Assembly: GCF_009600985.1 (NCBI RefSeq)
Contig: NZ_VDFP01000023.1
Location: forward strand, 1 to 43,702
Length of the DNA: 43,702 bases
Origin: Companilactobacillus halodurans
Lineage (GTDB): Bacteria; Bacillota; Bacilli; Lactobacillales; Lactobacillaceae
Direction of reading: 5' to 3'
The position numbers and the translations under genes were made by a program. The notes under the pieces were generated by a model. That model had not been told where the DNA came from. It worked only from the letters and a program-made list of their open reading frames with translations, and made no database searches. Shown here in pieces: positions 32,273 through 41,149 of the stretch (positions within the stretch are counted from its first letter, which is position 1; every line of letters begins with the position of its first letter).

Positions 32273-34008
32273 ATTTCTTCAAGACTTTCAAGCATGACAC
32301 TTGGGTCAAGCCTTATATCAAACGATACAAGGGACTCTTGCTCACCGCCCTATTTTTAGGATTAATGACATCATTTTGTGCCGCTGCTTTAATGTTTACT
32401 TCTGGCTACACAATTGATAAAGCGGCCACTCATCCGGTCAATATTTTATTGATTTACGTGCCAATCCTTTTAACCAGAGCTTTTGGTATTGGACGTCCAG
32501 TTTTCAAATATATCGAACGTCTTAAAAGCCACAATTGGGTTTTGCGCGTTACTTCAGATTTGAGAACCAGACTTTACAAAACGCTCGAAAGCGACGCTTC
32601 ATTTTTTAATGAACATCACAAAACTGGCGATATCATGGGATTGCTTTCAGAAGATATCAGCCACTTGCAAAATCTTTATTTACGGACGATTTTTCCAAGC
32701 GTTATCTCATACTTATTGAGTATCATTGCTGCAATCGCCCTAGGTACTTTTAATCCATCGTTTGGCTTTTTCGTCTTTTTACTGCTATTTATCGAAGTCT
32801 TTATCGTGCCACTAGTTTCAGTCTCAATTGAAAGTGCCCGTCGTGCTTATCAAAAAGAAGTCAAAAGCGACCTCTATGTTCAATTGACTGACAATATTTT
32901 AGGCGTTGACGACTGGATTGTTTCCGGACGTAAAACTGATTTCCAAAACTTAACTACACAAAATGTTAAGAACCTTGATCAATCTAAAGCAAAATCGAAG
33001 GCTTTTCGTCGCAATCGTGACTTTGGTCTGCAACTAGTCTTTGTAGCTATCGTCGTTTGCTTTTTGATTTTTACTAACTTTACGATGACCAATAATCAGG
33101 AACAAGCTAATTTCGTCTCAGCGGTCGTCTTAGCGATTTTCCCACTATCCGATACAATTATCCCTGTCAGTCAAGGATTCGAGGAGTGGCCACTTTATAA
33201 GGACTCTATCATCCGTTTAAATACGCTTAAACCAGTTAAAAGCAACTTGCCAACTCAAGTCGATTTAAAGCCAGACGATTTTGAGAGTCTCGAATTGAAG
33301 CACGTTAGTTTTGAATACGATGTCGATTCGCCAGTTTTAATCAAAGACTTCTCTCAAAAAGTTACTAAAGGTGAAAAATTAGCTTTACTAGGGCCAAGCG
33401 GTATCGGTAAAACGACCATCTTACAATTGATTCTAGGCGACCTTTCACCACAAAAAGGACAAGTTAAGGTCAATGATCTAGACGTTGCTCAGATTCAAGA
33501 CAATCGTGAAAAAATCTTCTCAGTATTGAATCAACAACCATTCTTATTCAATACGACTTTATTGAATAACGTTCGTTTAGGAAATGAGAAGAGAACTGAT
33601 TCAGAAGTTAAAAAAGCGATTGAACGTGTTGGTTTAAAAGATTTGATTGAATCGCTGCCCGATAAATACAACACCATCGTCGGCGAAAACGGCTCAAGAT
33701 TTTCTGGTGGCGAACAAGAAAGAATTGCCCTAGCAAGAATCCTGTTGCAAGATGCACCAGTCGTTTTGTTAGATGAACCTACAGTTGGCTTAGATCCAAT
33801 CACGGAAAATAATCTATTAGCAACGATTTTTGATGTTTTACAAGACAAAACTATCATCTGGATTACTCACCATTTACAAGGCGTCAATCATGTCGACCAC
33901 ATTATCTTTATGAATAGCGACCAAATTGAAATGCAAGGCAATCCTAAAGAACTCTATCAAACTAACGCTCACTTCAAAGAGCTTTACAAAATGGATCAAG
34001 GCTTATAG
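32269..34008 (+). CDS. cydC: Thiol reductant ABC exporter, CydC subunit
   Basis: A 579-aa half-transporter. The N-terminal membrane domain includes GIGRPVFKYIERLKSHNWVLRVTSDLRTRLY, typical of CydC. The ATPase domain has Walker A GPSGIGKTTI, signature FSGGEQER and Walker B VVLLDEPTVGLD. It overlaps cydD by 4 nt (ATGA) and is the last gene of the cyd operon, followed by the repeat-type terminator copy B. Bacillus naming would call it cydD. Confidence 0.93.
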   Translation: MNFFKTFKHDTWVKPYIKRYKGLLLTALFLGLMTSFCAAALMFTSGYTIDKAATHPVNILLIYVPILLTRAFGIGRPVFKYIERLKSHNWVLRVTSDLRTRLYKTLESDASFFNEHHKTGDIMGLLSEDISHLQNLYLRTIFPSVISYLLSIIAAIALGTFNPSFGFFVFLLLFIEVFIVPLVSVSIESARRAYQKEVKSDLYVQLTDNILGVDDWIVSGRKTDFQNLTTQNVKNLDQSKAKSKAFRRNRDFGLQLVFVAIVVCFLIFTNFTMTNNQEQANFVSAVVLAIFPLSDTIIPVSQGFEEWPLYKDSIIRLNTLKPVKSNLPTQVDLKPDDFESLELKHVSFEYDVDSPVLIKDFSQKVTKGEKLALLGPSGIGKTTILQLILGDLSPQKGQVKVNDLDVAQIQDNREKIFSVLNQQPFLFNTTLLNNVRLGNEKRTDSEVKKAIERVGLKDLIESLPDKYNTIVGENGSRFSGGEQERIALARILLQDAPVVLLDEPTVGLDPITENNLLATIFDVLQDKTIIWITHHLQGVNHVDHIIFMNSDQIEMQGNPKELYQTNAHFKELYKMDQGL

Positions 34009-34035
34009 GCGTTATAACGTTATATGAGAACATAC

Positions 34036-34168
34036 AAAAAAAGAGTTTGGAACATAACATAACTTTTCATGCTTAAAACAAATAGCCCCTGGTAGTCAGA
34101 GTACAATTACCAGGAGCTATTTTAATTAACGTTCAAAAGCTGACCGCGTTACGATCCACTCTTTTTTT
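34036..34168. repeat. Long-hairpin repeat, copy B (bidirectional terminator)
   Basis: Outer AAAAAAAGAG (34036-34045) pairs with CTCTTTTTTT (34159-34168). GGAACATAAC on the left and GTTACGATCC on the right continue it with bulges. The inner stem AAATAGCCCCTGGTAGT (34080-34096) pairs with ATTACCAGGAGCTATTT (34106-34122), with one G-U pair and one mismatch. It shares GGAACATAACAT, the inner stem and AAGCTGACC with copy A. It lies between cydC (plus) and the polyprenyl synthase gene (minus) and overlaps the latter's stop codon. Confidence 0.75.
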
Positions 34169-35138
34169 ATTTGATTCGATTCAATAATCTTTTAACGACA
34201 TTTTTTAAAGCTTTTTGGCTTTTACATACGGGCAATTTATTAATTTCATCAATTGCTTCTTGACTGTATTTTTGAGCGACCTGCTTTGCTTGTTCCAAAT
34301 AACCATTGTCAACTACGATTTTCATGGCGCGATTGCCATCTTCAACTGTTAAATCGACCTTTGAAAGCAAGTTGATCAATTCTTTATCGCCAGCTTCAAG
34401 GCCTAAAATATATGGCAATGAATAAACGCCGTTTTTTAAATCTTCGTGAACTGGTTTGCCGGTCTGATTCGAGTTGCCAAAATCAAGAATATCATCGATT
34501 ATTTGAAAGGCCATACCGATATTGTGACCGATATTTTTACAACGCTGAACTAGTTGCTCATCGCCTTCACTGACTACTGCCCCCATGGCAGCACTAAGGC
34601 CAAATAATTCAGCCGTCTTCCCCGAAATTTCTTTTAAATACATTGCTGTGGTCGATTTAACGTTGTAGTTAATCAACATTTGATCCAATTCACCTAATAA
34701 GATTTTTTTCATGCTCAAAGCATTTTCCAAAATATCGGTATTCTTTTTTAAGTGTTTGGAAATCAATTCAAAATACAACGTAAATAAATAATCGCCCGCG
34801 TAGATTGCATTTCTACGTCCATATTTCGTATGAATCGTTGGATGCGACCTACGCATTGGTGAATCATCAATCACATCATCGTGGATCAAAGTTGCCACGT
34901 GTAGGATTTCTAAAGAAGCTGCTAATGGTATCAAATCTTCATTTGAGCGCTTTTCTTTGCCAAAATCGCTGAACAATAGAAAGAATGCTGGGCGCAACAT
35001 CTTCCCACCTGAAGTTAAATCTATAATCATTGAACTAATATCGAGATTGTTGATTTTGACCATTTTATGAATATAATCGGTCGTTTGATTCAATCTCTCC
35101 TCAAGTTGAGGATAACTTTTCCAAATTGAGTTCACCAT
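34167..35138 (-). CDS. Long-chain polyprenyl diphosphate synthase (heptaprenyl/octaprenyl type)
   Basis: A 323-aa trans-prenyltransferase. The first Asp-rich motif is DDVIDD at residues 87-92 followed by SPMRR, and the second is DDILD at 215-219. GGKMLRP and MAFQIIDD are also conserved. Such enzymes make the quinone side chain from IPP and FPP. The divergent neighbour 85 nt away is menA, and the cyd operon lies on the other side, so a quinone tail is the likely product. Chain length cannot be read reliably. Some relatives need a small partner subunit; none is adjacent. Confidence 0.9.
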   Translation of the reverse strand: MVNSIWKSYPQLEERLNQTTDYIHKMVKINNLDISSMIIDLTSGGKMLRPAFFLLFSDFGKEKRSNEDLIPLAASLEILHVATLIHDDVIDDSPMRRSHPTIHTKYGRRNAIYAGDYLFTLYFELISKHLKKNTDILENALSMKKILLGELDQMLINYNVKSTTAMYLKEISGKTAELFGLSAAMGAVVSEGDEQLVQRCKNIGHNIGMAFQIIDDILDFGNSNQTGKPVHEDLKNGVYSLPYILGLEAGDKELINLLSKVDLTVEDGNRAMKIVVDNGYLEQAKQVAQKYSQEAIDEINKLPVCKSQKALKNVVKRLLNRIK

Positions 35139-35223
35139 AAAATATTTCTTACCCCTGTATCACTTTGTTGTCGTGCAAATTAATTCTATAATATAACCTA
35201 TCAAATCCAAAGGACTGATTTTT

Positions 35224-36138
35224 GTGAAACCTTCTGTTTTTTTTGAGCTCGTTGAAATCAAGGCAAAAACTGCCAGTGTCTTCCCTTTTTTGATGGGAAC
35301 GTTGTACTCATATTATCACTGGCACTCCATTAACGCTCTTGATTTGACCCTCTTCTTTGTTGCCATGTTCTTATTCAACATGGCTGTCGATATTAACGAC
35401 AACTACTGGGACTATAAAAACGCCACCGGAAATGACAGCTTCAGACGAAAAACTAATGTCATCGGCGTCAATCATTTAAATATTCATTTGATTGGATTCT
35501 TAGACTTATCTTTTAGCGTGATAGCGGCTGTCATCGGTCTTTGGATCGTCTCGAGGACTGGTTTAGTTTTATTAGGCTTAGGATTGTTCTCATTTCTCGT
35601 TGGTTTTTGTTATGCTGGTGGACCTTGGCCCATCAATCGTGGACCTTTTGGTGAATTCTTCTCTGGTTTTACTATGGGTTACGTAATTTATTTAATCGCA
35701 ATTTATATCAATGTCGTCAATAATCCGGTAGTCGTTTTGAATGCTAAGTTCTATGGCGATGCTTTGTTGTCATCGCTTTTGACCGTCTTTTCAATCTCTA
35801 ATCTTTTGTTAGCCAACAATATTGCTGACCAAGAAGAAGATCTCAATTTGGGAAGAAAGACTCTAGTTTATTACTTAGGCAAAGCTAATTGTATTTTTAT
35901 TTTGAAATCATTGTATGCTCTAGGATACTTGGCTTTAATTTGCTCAGTAATCTTAGGATTATTGCCAAAACTAATGTTATTGACTATTTTGATTACGCCG
36001 ATAGTTTACAAAAATGCCAAAGCTTTCAGTAAGAATCCTATCAAAAAGAAAACTTTCCCTTTGATTATCAAAAATCTTTTACTGATTACTTTGACACAAA
36101 CATTGACCTTTTTCTTAGGCGTTATATTTAATTTTTAA
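35224..36138 (+). CDS. menA: 1,4-dihydroxy-2-naphthoate polyprenyltransferase (MenA, UbiA family)
   Basis: A 304-aa membrane prenyltransferase with about eight helices that joins DHNA to a polyprenyl chain, giving demethylmenaquinone. The Asp-rich motifs are NDNYWD (58-63) and NNIADQEED. The FPFLMGTLYSYYHW opening is typical of MenA. The start is GTG at 35224 with AAAGGA. No other men genes are in the window. In related lactic acid bacteria MenA often works with imported DHNA. The 3' end overlaps the converging ackA by 11 nt. Confidence 0.92.
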   Translation: MKPSVFFELVEIKAKTASVFPFLMGTLYSYYHWHSINALDLTLFFVAMFLFNMAVDINDNYWDYKNATGNDSFRRKTNVIGVNHLNIHLIGFLDLSFSVIAAVIGLWIVSRTGLVLLGLGLFSFLVGFCYAGGPWPINRGPFGEFFSGFTMGYVIYLIAIYINVVNNPVVVLNAKFYGDALLSSLLTVFSISNLLLANNIADQEEDLNLGRKTLVYYLGKANCIFILKSLYALGYLALICSVILGLLPKLMLLTILITPIVYKNAKAFSKNPIKKKTFPLIIKNLLLITLTQTLTFFLGVIFNF

Positions 36139-37339
36139 CTTCATCAAGATCGAGGAATTTAGCAAATCCATACGTATCTTGAGCAATCATTAATTCTTCA
36201 TTAGTTGGAATCGTATAAGCAGCAATCGTTGAATCATCAGTCGTAATTTTTGTTTCTTGGCCATGAAGCTTGTTCTTTTCATGGTCTATTTTTAGTCCCA
36301 TGAATTCAAAGCCGCTTAAAACATCTTCTCTGACTTCGGCAGAGTTTTCGCCAACACCAGCTGTAAAGGCAATGGCATCGACGCCACCCATTTCAGCGAT
36401 ATAAGAACCAACGAATTTAATGATGCGGTTACGATACATCTCTAAAGCTAACTTAGCGCGTTGATTAGTATCCTCGTTAGCTTCGATGTCACGCATATCT
36501 GGCGAGATTCCAGATATTCCTAACAAACCTGATTTATGATTCAAGATATCGATCATTTCATTGATATCTGTAATTCCCAATTTCTTCATCAGATATGGCA
36601 AAATCGAGAAGTCGATGTCACCACTTCTTGAACTCATCATAATTCCTGCTAAAGGCGTGAATCCCATTGAAATATCATATGCTTTACCATTTTTGATGGC
36701 GCTGATTGAAGCTCCACTACCTAAGTGCAAAACAATCACATTTTTATCTTTGATGCCGCCATCGATAATGCTGTCTAGACGTTGGGCGATGTAACGGTGA
36801 CTGGTTCCATGAGCGCCATAACGGCGAACGTGATACTTCTTGTAGTCTTCCAAGTCAACGCTGTATAAATAATTTACTTTTGGCATATTGACAAAAAACG
36901 ATGTGTCAAAAACCGCCACTTGAATAGCCCTAGGTACCAATTTTCTGAAGACGTTGATGTAATATGCTTGGACCTTGTTGTGCAGTGGTGCATATTCTGA
37001 CAGCGCTTCAATTTTTTTCAAGTTTTCTTCTGTCACGATTTCAGATTTTTTGAACTCTTCGCCACCGGCAACGACACGATGACCGAATGCCACAATATCT
37101 TCGAACCTCTGGATGATATTCATGTCTTTTAAGGCATCCAAAATTGACAAAACGGCGATCTCATTTGATTCGACAGCTTTTTCCTCTTCAATCTTCTTGC
37201 CATTATACTTCAACTTAAAGACTGCTTTAGGACTACCCAATCGATCGATCATTCCAGAAGCAATTGTTGTTTTTTCAGGCATTTCAAAAAGTTTCCACTT
37301 TAAGGTTGAACTACCTGCATTTATAGCCATAATCTTCAT
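36128..37339 (-). CDS. ackA: Acetate kinase (second of two)
   Basis: A 403-aa paralogue of the kinase at 21302-22492. Motifs: MAINAGSSTLKWKLF, FGHRVVAGG, VFDTSFF, HGTSHRYIA (canonical, unlike the first copy), VLHLGSGASISAI, SSRSGDID, FTAGVGENS and PTNEELM. I start at the ATG at 37339, with AGGAGAG seven bases upstream; an upstream in-frame start at 37378 has none. Its 3' end overlaps menA tail-to-tail. Two copies are common in lactobacilli; division of labour is unknown. Confidence 0.93.
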   Translation of the reverse strand: MKIMAINAGSSTLKWKLFEMPEKTTIASGMIDRLGSPKAVFKLKYNGKKIEEEKAVESNEIAVLSILDALKDMNIIQRFEDIVAFGHRVVAGGEEFKKSEIVTEENLKKIEALSEYAPLHNKVQAYYINVFRKLVPRAIQVAVFDTSFFVNMPKVNYLYSVDLEDYKKYHVRRYGAHGTSHRYIAQRLDSIIDGGIKDKNVIVLHLGSGASISAIKNGKAYDISMGFTPLAGIMMSSRSGDIDFSILPYLMKKLGITDINEMIDILNHKSGLLGISGISPDMRDIEANEDTNQRAKLALEMYRNRIIKFVGSYIAEMGGVDAIAFTAGVGENSAEVREDVLSGFEFMGLKIDHEKNKLHGQETKITTDDSTIAAYTIPTNEELMIAQDTYGFAKFLDLDEVKN

Positions 37340-37463
37340 ACAAAAACTCTCCTTTTTTGGTCTAGGTATTCTCTTCAAATAGCTTCATACCAACTTTACA
37401 CTGGTTTGAAAAAATGCTACTCTTTAGTAACTATTATAAGTCTTTTTATGGGGGAATTCATTC

Positions 37464-39383
37464 GTGAAATTTTTAGATATGTTACGCAAAATTGATGAGA
37501 AACCTGAGCATTCATCAACACCCGCTCAAGAGTCTCCTAAAGAGGATGAAAATCCTAAGCAAAACGATAACAAAGCGCCCGAAAATGACACTGAAGTTGC
37601 TACTTCAGATGCTGATAAAAAGGAAAATCTACCAATGTCCGTTCATGACAAACGTTTAAACATTGAAGGACAGATGAATGACTTATCGCACCAATACGCA
37701 CAACTTAGAAATGACTTAAAAACTAATCTTTTCACTGAAAAAGATGAATTCGAATCTAAAAAAGAAACTCTCGATAATTACCTTAAAACTCTCAAGCGCG
37801 ATGAAAAAGAATCTAATGAAAAACTAGCCGACACTAAAGCTCAAAACGACGATGCCGCTAAAGAACACTTAGCAAGCGTTAATGCCGACCGTAAAGAACA
37901 AGAAGATAAGCTCCATGATTTACAAACTGATTTAGATGAATTAACTTCACAGATTGACGATAAGAGATCTAAGTTAGAATCTCTTCAAAACGACCTTGCC
38001 AAGAATGAAAAATCAGAAACTGACATGTCCACTTCCATCAAGGAAGAAAAGGATCTTCAAAAGATGCTTGCTCTAATGGAAGAACAAAAGAATTCCATCA
38101 ATACTCTTTATGATCAAAGAAAGAACCTCAAGAGCCAAATCAACGACATCCAAGAAGAAATTACTAAGTTAAATGGAAACGCTGACGAACTTAATACTAA
38201 TATTAGTGACGTAAATAAACAAATTAATAATTTTAAACAAAAAGCTAAAGAAATCGACGACAAAATGAAGAGCGACCACAATTACCGCATTGAGGCAATT
38301 GCTGGTTTAGAGAGACACATCAAGAGTCTCGGCGAAGAACATTCTAAAATCGATGGCGAATTAAAAGAAGTCAACGACAATATCGACTACATCACCAACT
38401 ACATCAAAGAAGTCTTCCATTCTGCATACTTAGTTCGCGATGTCTATCTCGATAAGGACAAAGAATATTACGTAACGACTGATGAGTTTGATTCCGATAC
38501 CGCTAAAAACGATATGTTCGGCATAATCAATTACTTAGAAACAAAATTGCAAAAGCCTGTAACCGTTGTCTCGACTTTTTATAGCAATCACGTTCATGAA
38601 ATCATTGATGAAAAAACTAAAGCATCCCAATTGCCAATTCCTAATGTCATCAACTTGTTCGACCAACTTCAAGCAAGCTCCAATCCAACTGACAAAAAAG
38701 TTGCCATTCCAGAAAATCCTGGCTGGGTCACAAGAACTGACGTCGAATCACAAGATACTTTCATTTACGATCAAAAACAAACGCTTTTGATGACAGTCGA
38801 ATATTTCGACAAAAAAATCGATCGTATCAACTATTACAAGAACGACCAAATCGTCAAAACTAATATTTACAATTCAGAAGGTCAATTGTCATCAACTCAA
38901 AACTTCAACAAGAAGAAAGAACTTTCTGAACAAAACTTTTATAGAACTGACAGTTCCATTGTCTTGACGGTTATTTTTGAAAAGAACAAGGCTGTTAGTT
39001 ATCAATTGTTCGACAAGAATGGACTTTTGGAGCACGACTTCAATGAGAAATCTGAACTTATAACTTGGTGGTTAAAGAGCATTTCACCAAATACCGAAAA
39101 TTCAGTCTTTGTTGGCAATAACTCCGACTTACTATTCCAGTTAATCTTAAGCGTGAATAGTATTTCGACTGACAATACTATTCGTCTTTTGCAAGATGTC
39201 GTTAAAAACATCGATAATGTTATTGCACTGCTTGATAAAAAGGACGATATTAAAGATATCTTCGTTCAAACTGACGATGATTTGCACGCCATTGAGAACA
39301 AGACAAACCGTGATATCAGTGTTAGTGTAATTAATACATCCAGCAATGGAATGTTATCTCTTCCAGAATCATTAAAAATTTAA
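37464..39383 (+). CDS. Large acidic coiled-coil protein with a C-terminal beta-repeat domain, unknown
   Basis: A 639-aa soluble protein without signal peptide or helices. Residues 12-58 are Glu/Asp/Pro/Asn rich. Residues about 62-315 are near-continuous coiled coil. Residues 355-400 include KLQKPVTVVSTFYSNHVHEI. Residues 430-540 carry repeated aromatic-turn units (EYFDKKIDRINYY, IYNSEGQLSS, LFDKNGLLEHDF). This last part resembles the beta-meander region (DUF1975-like) found before the catalytic domain in wall and adhesin glycosyltransferases such as GtfA/GtfB, but no catalytic domain follows. The assignment is tentative. GTG start, GGGGG upstream. A GtrB-like glycosyltransferase gene follows after a terminator. 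Confidence 0.6.
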   Translation: MKFLDMLRKIDEKPEHSSTPAQESPKEDENPKQNDNKAPENDTEVATSDADKKENLPMSVHDKRLNIEGQMNDLSHQYAQLRNDLKTNLFTEKDEFESKKETLDNYLKTLKRDEKESNEKLADTKAQNDDAAKEHLASVNADRKEQEDKLHDLQTDLDELTSQIDDKRSKLESLQNDLAKNEKSETDMSTSIKEEKDLQKMLALMEEQKNSINTLYDQRKNLKSQINDIQEEITKLNGNADELNTNISDVNKQINNFKQKAKEIDDKMKSDHNYRIEAIAGLERHIKSLGEEHSKIDGELKEVNDNIDYITNYIKEVFHSAYLVRDVYLDKDKEYYVTTDEFDSDTAKNDMFGIINYLETKLQKPVTVVSTFYSNHVHEIIDEKTKASQLPIPNVINLFDQLQASSNPTDKKVAIPENPGWVTRTDVESQDTFIYDQKQTLLMTVEYFDKKIDRINYYKNDQIVKTNIYNSEGQLSSTQNFNKKKELSEQNFYRTDSSIVLTVIFEKNKAVSYQLFDKNGLLEHDFNEKSELITWWLKSISPNTENSVFVGNNSDLLFQLILSVNSISTDNTIRLLQDVVKNIDNVIALLDKKDDIKDIFVQTDDDLHAIENKTNRDISVSVINTSSNGMLSLPESLKI

Positions 39384-39394
39384 ACTAATTTTGG

Positions 39395-39417
39395 ACACTC
39401 GCTCGAGTGTTTTTTTC
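39395..39417 (+). terminator. Terminator after the coiled-coil gene
   Basis: ACACTC (39395-39400), loop GCTC, GAGTGT (39405-39410), then seven T residues. It is short but typical. It separates the coiled-coil gene from the glycosyltransferase gene 24 nt later, so read-through would be needed for co-transcription. Confidence 0.8.
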
Positions 39418-39441
39418 TGACTACTGTGAAAGTTTACGAAA

Positions 39442-40386
39442 GTGAAGAAAACTATGAAGACTATATCTATTATCGTTCCCTGTTTCAACGAAGAAGAAAC
39501 TATTAATATTTATTATGACGCTATGACTAAACTCAAAGAGAAAACCAACAAATTCAAGTTCGAATATTGGTTCGTTGATGATGGATCAAAGGATAAAACT
39601 TATTCCATCTTAAAGGAGTTACAAAAAGAACACAGTGATGAAGTGCACTTCATTTCGTTCTCACGTAATTTCGGTAAAGAATCAGCTTTATACGCTGGTT
39701 TAAACGAAGTAACTGGCGACTATACCGCCGTTATGGATGTTGACCTCCAAGATCCACCAGAAATGCTTCCACAAATGTTTGATATCCTTGAAGATGGGGA
39801 ATATGACTGTGTTGGAACTGCTCGAATGGATCGTGAAGGTGAAAACAAAATCATTTCCTTCTTCTCAGAAGGGTTTTACAAATTAATCAATAAAATGTCG
39901 CAGACAAAAATTATTCCTGGTGCTAGAGACTATCGCCTGATGACTCGTCAAATGGTCGAGGCTATCAAGTCAATGACTGAATACAATCGTTTCTCAAAGG
40001 GGATTTTCAGTTGGGTCGGCTTTAAAACTAAGTACTTGCCTTATAAGAACCGTGAACGTTCTGCTGGTACGACTTCATGGAACTTTTGGAAATTATTCAA
40101 ATATGCTATTACTGGTATCGTTGATTTTTCTGAGGGTCCATTGATGTTTGCTACTTGGATGGGAACTTTCTTCTCGATTACTTCAATTATCGCTATCATT
40201 GGTATCATTATTAGAAAAATAATCAATCCATTGAGCAGCGTCAACGGTTGGGCTTCTATCGTTTCAATCATCCTTTTGATTGGTGGGATTCAACTATTGA
40301 GTATTGGTATTTTAGGTGAATACATTGGAAAAATTTTCCTAGAAGTTAAAAAGCGCCCTATTTATATCGTTAAAGATAAAAAATAA
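39442..40386 (+). CDS. GtrB/DPM1-like family 2 glycosyltransferase
   Basis: A 314-aa membrane-bound glycosyltransferase. The GT-A domain (1-230) has SIIVPCFNEEETI, FVDDGSKDKT, SFSRNFGKESALYAGL and the DxD region MDVDLQDPPEML. Two C-terminal helices (about 232-255 and 270-292) precede ILGEYIGKIFLEVKKRPIYIV. Relatives load glucose or another sugar onto undecaprenyl phosphate for wall polymer decoration, and a GtrA-type protein often assists; one is encoded at 192-602. The start is GTG at 39442 or ATG at 39454; neither has a strong ribosome site. Confidence 0.9.
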   Translation: MKKTMKTISIIVPCFNEEETINIYYDAMTKLKEKTNKFKFEYWFVDDGSKDKTYSILKELQKEHSDEVHFISFSRNFGKESALYAGLNEVTGDYTAVMDVDLQDPPEMLPQMFDILEDGEYDCVGTARMDREGENKIISFFSEGFYKLINKMSQTKIIPGARDYRLMTRQMVEAIKSMTEYNRFSKGIFSWVGFKTKYLPYKNRERSAGTTSWNFWKLFKYAITGIVDFSEGPLMFATWMGTFFSITSIIAIIGIIIRKIINPLSSVNGWASIVSIILLIGGIQLLSIGILGEYIGKIFLEVKKRPIYIVKDKK

Positions 40387-40387
40387 C

Positions 40388-40458
40388 AACAGAGTTCATC
40401 GCAACTTATTGATTAGATATCTTTCTAACTGAAATTGCGAATAAACTCTGTTTTTTTT
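40388..40458 (+). terminator. Terminator after the glycosyltransferase gene
   Basis: AACAGAGTT (40388-40396) pairs with AAACTCTGTT (40443-40452), with an inner TCGCAA/TTGCGA pair, and eight T residues follow. Confidence 0.82.
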
Positions 40459-40552
40459 ATTTTTAATTGATTTTTAGATGAGCATTATCACATGATAAGC
40501 GATTTGCATTAAGATATAATGTATACGAATAGACCAAGGGATGGATTAAACA

Positions 40553-41140
40553 ATGAACGTACGTGATCAACAAGCTGAAAATACAAAGAACGCAATTCTT
40601 AAAGTTGCAGCTCAAATGTTTCTTTCACAAGGCTACCAAGCTACTTCCACAAGAAAAATTGCTCAAGAATTAAACATTACGCAGCCTAACATGTACCATT
40701 ATTACAAGAATAAGAAAGTTCTTTATATTAAGGCTATCGAGTACGCTGTCAGCGGTTTTAGCAAAAACTTGTTGAATGAGTATGAGCAAAATAAAAACCT
40801 GCCCTTTGAAGAACTATTATTAGTGATATCGCAATATATGATTGGTAATTTCAAAATCAATTATTTAATTATGAGAAACGATATTGAGAATTTCTTTACT
40901 GATGATGAGAAAAAAGATATCAGCAAGAATTGGGATGGAGGATGTTACAAGGTCCTGTTCAATATCTTCCAATCCCATAAAAGCGAATTAAGATCAGACT
41001 TGGCCATACCGGTGCAAGTCGGAACTTTTTTAACAATGTTACTCCCTTACATTGAATATAACGATGCCAAAAGGAAGCGCAATATTGCTAACCTCAAAAC
41101 AGTTATCAATATTTTCATCAATGGCGTTGAAAAAGAATAG
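40553..41140 (+). CDS. TetR-family regulator
   Basis: A 195-aa regulator. The N-terminal helix-turn-helix is NTKNAILKVAAQMFLSQGYQATSTRKIAQELNITQPNMYHYYKNKKVLY. The C-terminal ligand domain is not recognisable to a subfamily. It is followed 9 nt later by the antiporter gene, whose ribosome site overlaps this stop codon, so it probably controls its own operon. The inducer is unknown. Confidence 0.9.
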   Translation: MNVRDQQAENTKNAILKVAAQMFLSQGYQATSTRKIAQELNITQPNMYHYYKNKKVLYIKAIEYAVSGFSKNLLNEYEQNKNLPFEELLLVISQYMIGNFKINYLIMRNDIENFFTDDEKKDISKNWDGGCYKVLFNIFQSHKSELRSDLAIPVQVGTFLTMLLPYIEYNDAKRKRNIANLKTVINIFINGVEKE

Positions 41141-41149
41141 GAGAATTAT

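Noticed and set aside
33531..33857. A 108-codon minus frame inside cydC
   Set aside because: It lies opposite the conserved ATPase motifs of cydC and has no ribosome site.
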